DNA of 64,000 nt from Micractinium sp. NFX-FRZ (lineage: Eukaryota > Chlorophyta > Trebouxiophyceae > Chlorellales > Chlorellaceae). Positions 63,965 through 64,000 of this stretch are shown in pieces (within the stretch, counting starts at the first letter, position 1; each line of letters opens with the position of its first letter). The DNA lies in assembly GCA_029339195.1 (NCBI GenBank), contig JAPTJF010000168.1, positions 1-64,000 on the forward strand, read 5' to 3'. The notes under the pieces are model-generated. The model saw nothing but the letters and a program-made list of their open reading frames with translations, was not told the DNA's origin and made no database searches. Both the position numbers and the translations under genes were made by a program.

Positions 63965-64000
63965 ATGGCCATCGCTATGCAGACCTCTTTCCTGACCAGC
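63965..64000 (+). CDS. Probable start of a further gene, transit-peptide-like (partial)
   Basis: ATGGCC in good context (CACAATGGCC) after a pyrimidine-rich leader opens MAIAMQTSFLTS, still open at the window edge. Small hydroxylated residues without acids fit a chloroplast transit peptide, but twelve residues are too few for certainty. Confidence 0.4.
   Translation, partial: MAIAMQTSFLTS

Overview
The window looks like nuclear DNA of a green alga, most likely a trebouxiophyte of the Chlorella/Micractinium kind. It is very GC-rich and extremely intron-dense, with short exons and mostly GT-AG introns. The genes are plant-like and eukaryotic: eIF3L, RPA1, glucosidase I, a tRNase Z relative, and plastid-type leader peptides. 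Long G/C homopolymers and Ala/Gly/Gln-rich protein insertions also fit. I assembled each gene by hand from exons whose reading phase joins correctly. No transposon, IS element, CRISPR array or convincing tRNA was found.

Layout: (1) 451-5641, minus, a WAC-PHD-DDT chromatin-remodeller subunit cut by the left edge; (2) 5900-9440, minus, a METTL21/FAM86-like protein methyltransferase; (3) 10652-13226, minus, an EamA/DMT membrane transporter; (4) 13476-21111, plus, ER glucosidase I (GH63); (5) 21667-28925, minus, eIF3 subunit L; (6) 29203-31891, plus, a DUF2232 membrane protein; (7) 32702-36958, minus, a tRNase Z-like protein that has lost its metal-binding histidines; (8) 37195-40151, plus, an RRM protein; (9) 41316-42889, minus, an unrecognised low-complexity protein; (10) 43346-50777, plus, RPA1; (11) 52187-54685, minus, a HAD hydrolase; (12) 54936-56764, plus, a BNR/Ycf48-like beta-propeller; (13) 57707-62929, plus, a protein of about seven 56-residue repeats; (14) 63965 onward, plus, the probable start of another gene.

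From 10.6 to 56.8 kb the genes alternate strictly in strand. They form five head-to-head pairs, four of them with start codons only about 236-277 bp apart, so shared promoters are likely. The genes do not form one pathway. They are housekeeping functions: chromatin, translation initiation, N-glycan trimming, replication and tRNA/RNA-related work.

Two things stand out. First, introns of the eIF3L gene hold three copies of an unannotated box C/D snoRNA. Each has a 13-nt guide that pairs with a conserved segment of large-subunit rRNA, and the terminal stem shows compensatory changes. Second, at least ten exon edges across seven genes have decayed or perfect partial copies, splice site included, in the neighbouring intron. 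This suggests that introns here grow by local duplication across splice sites and so accumulate decoy splice sites.
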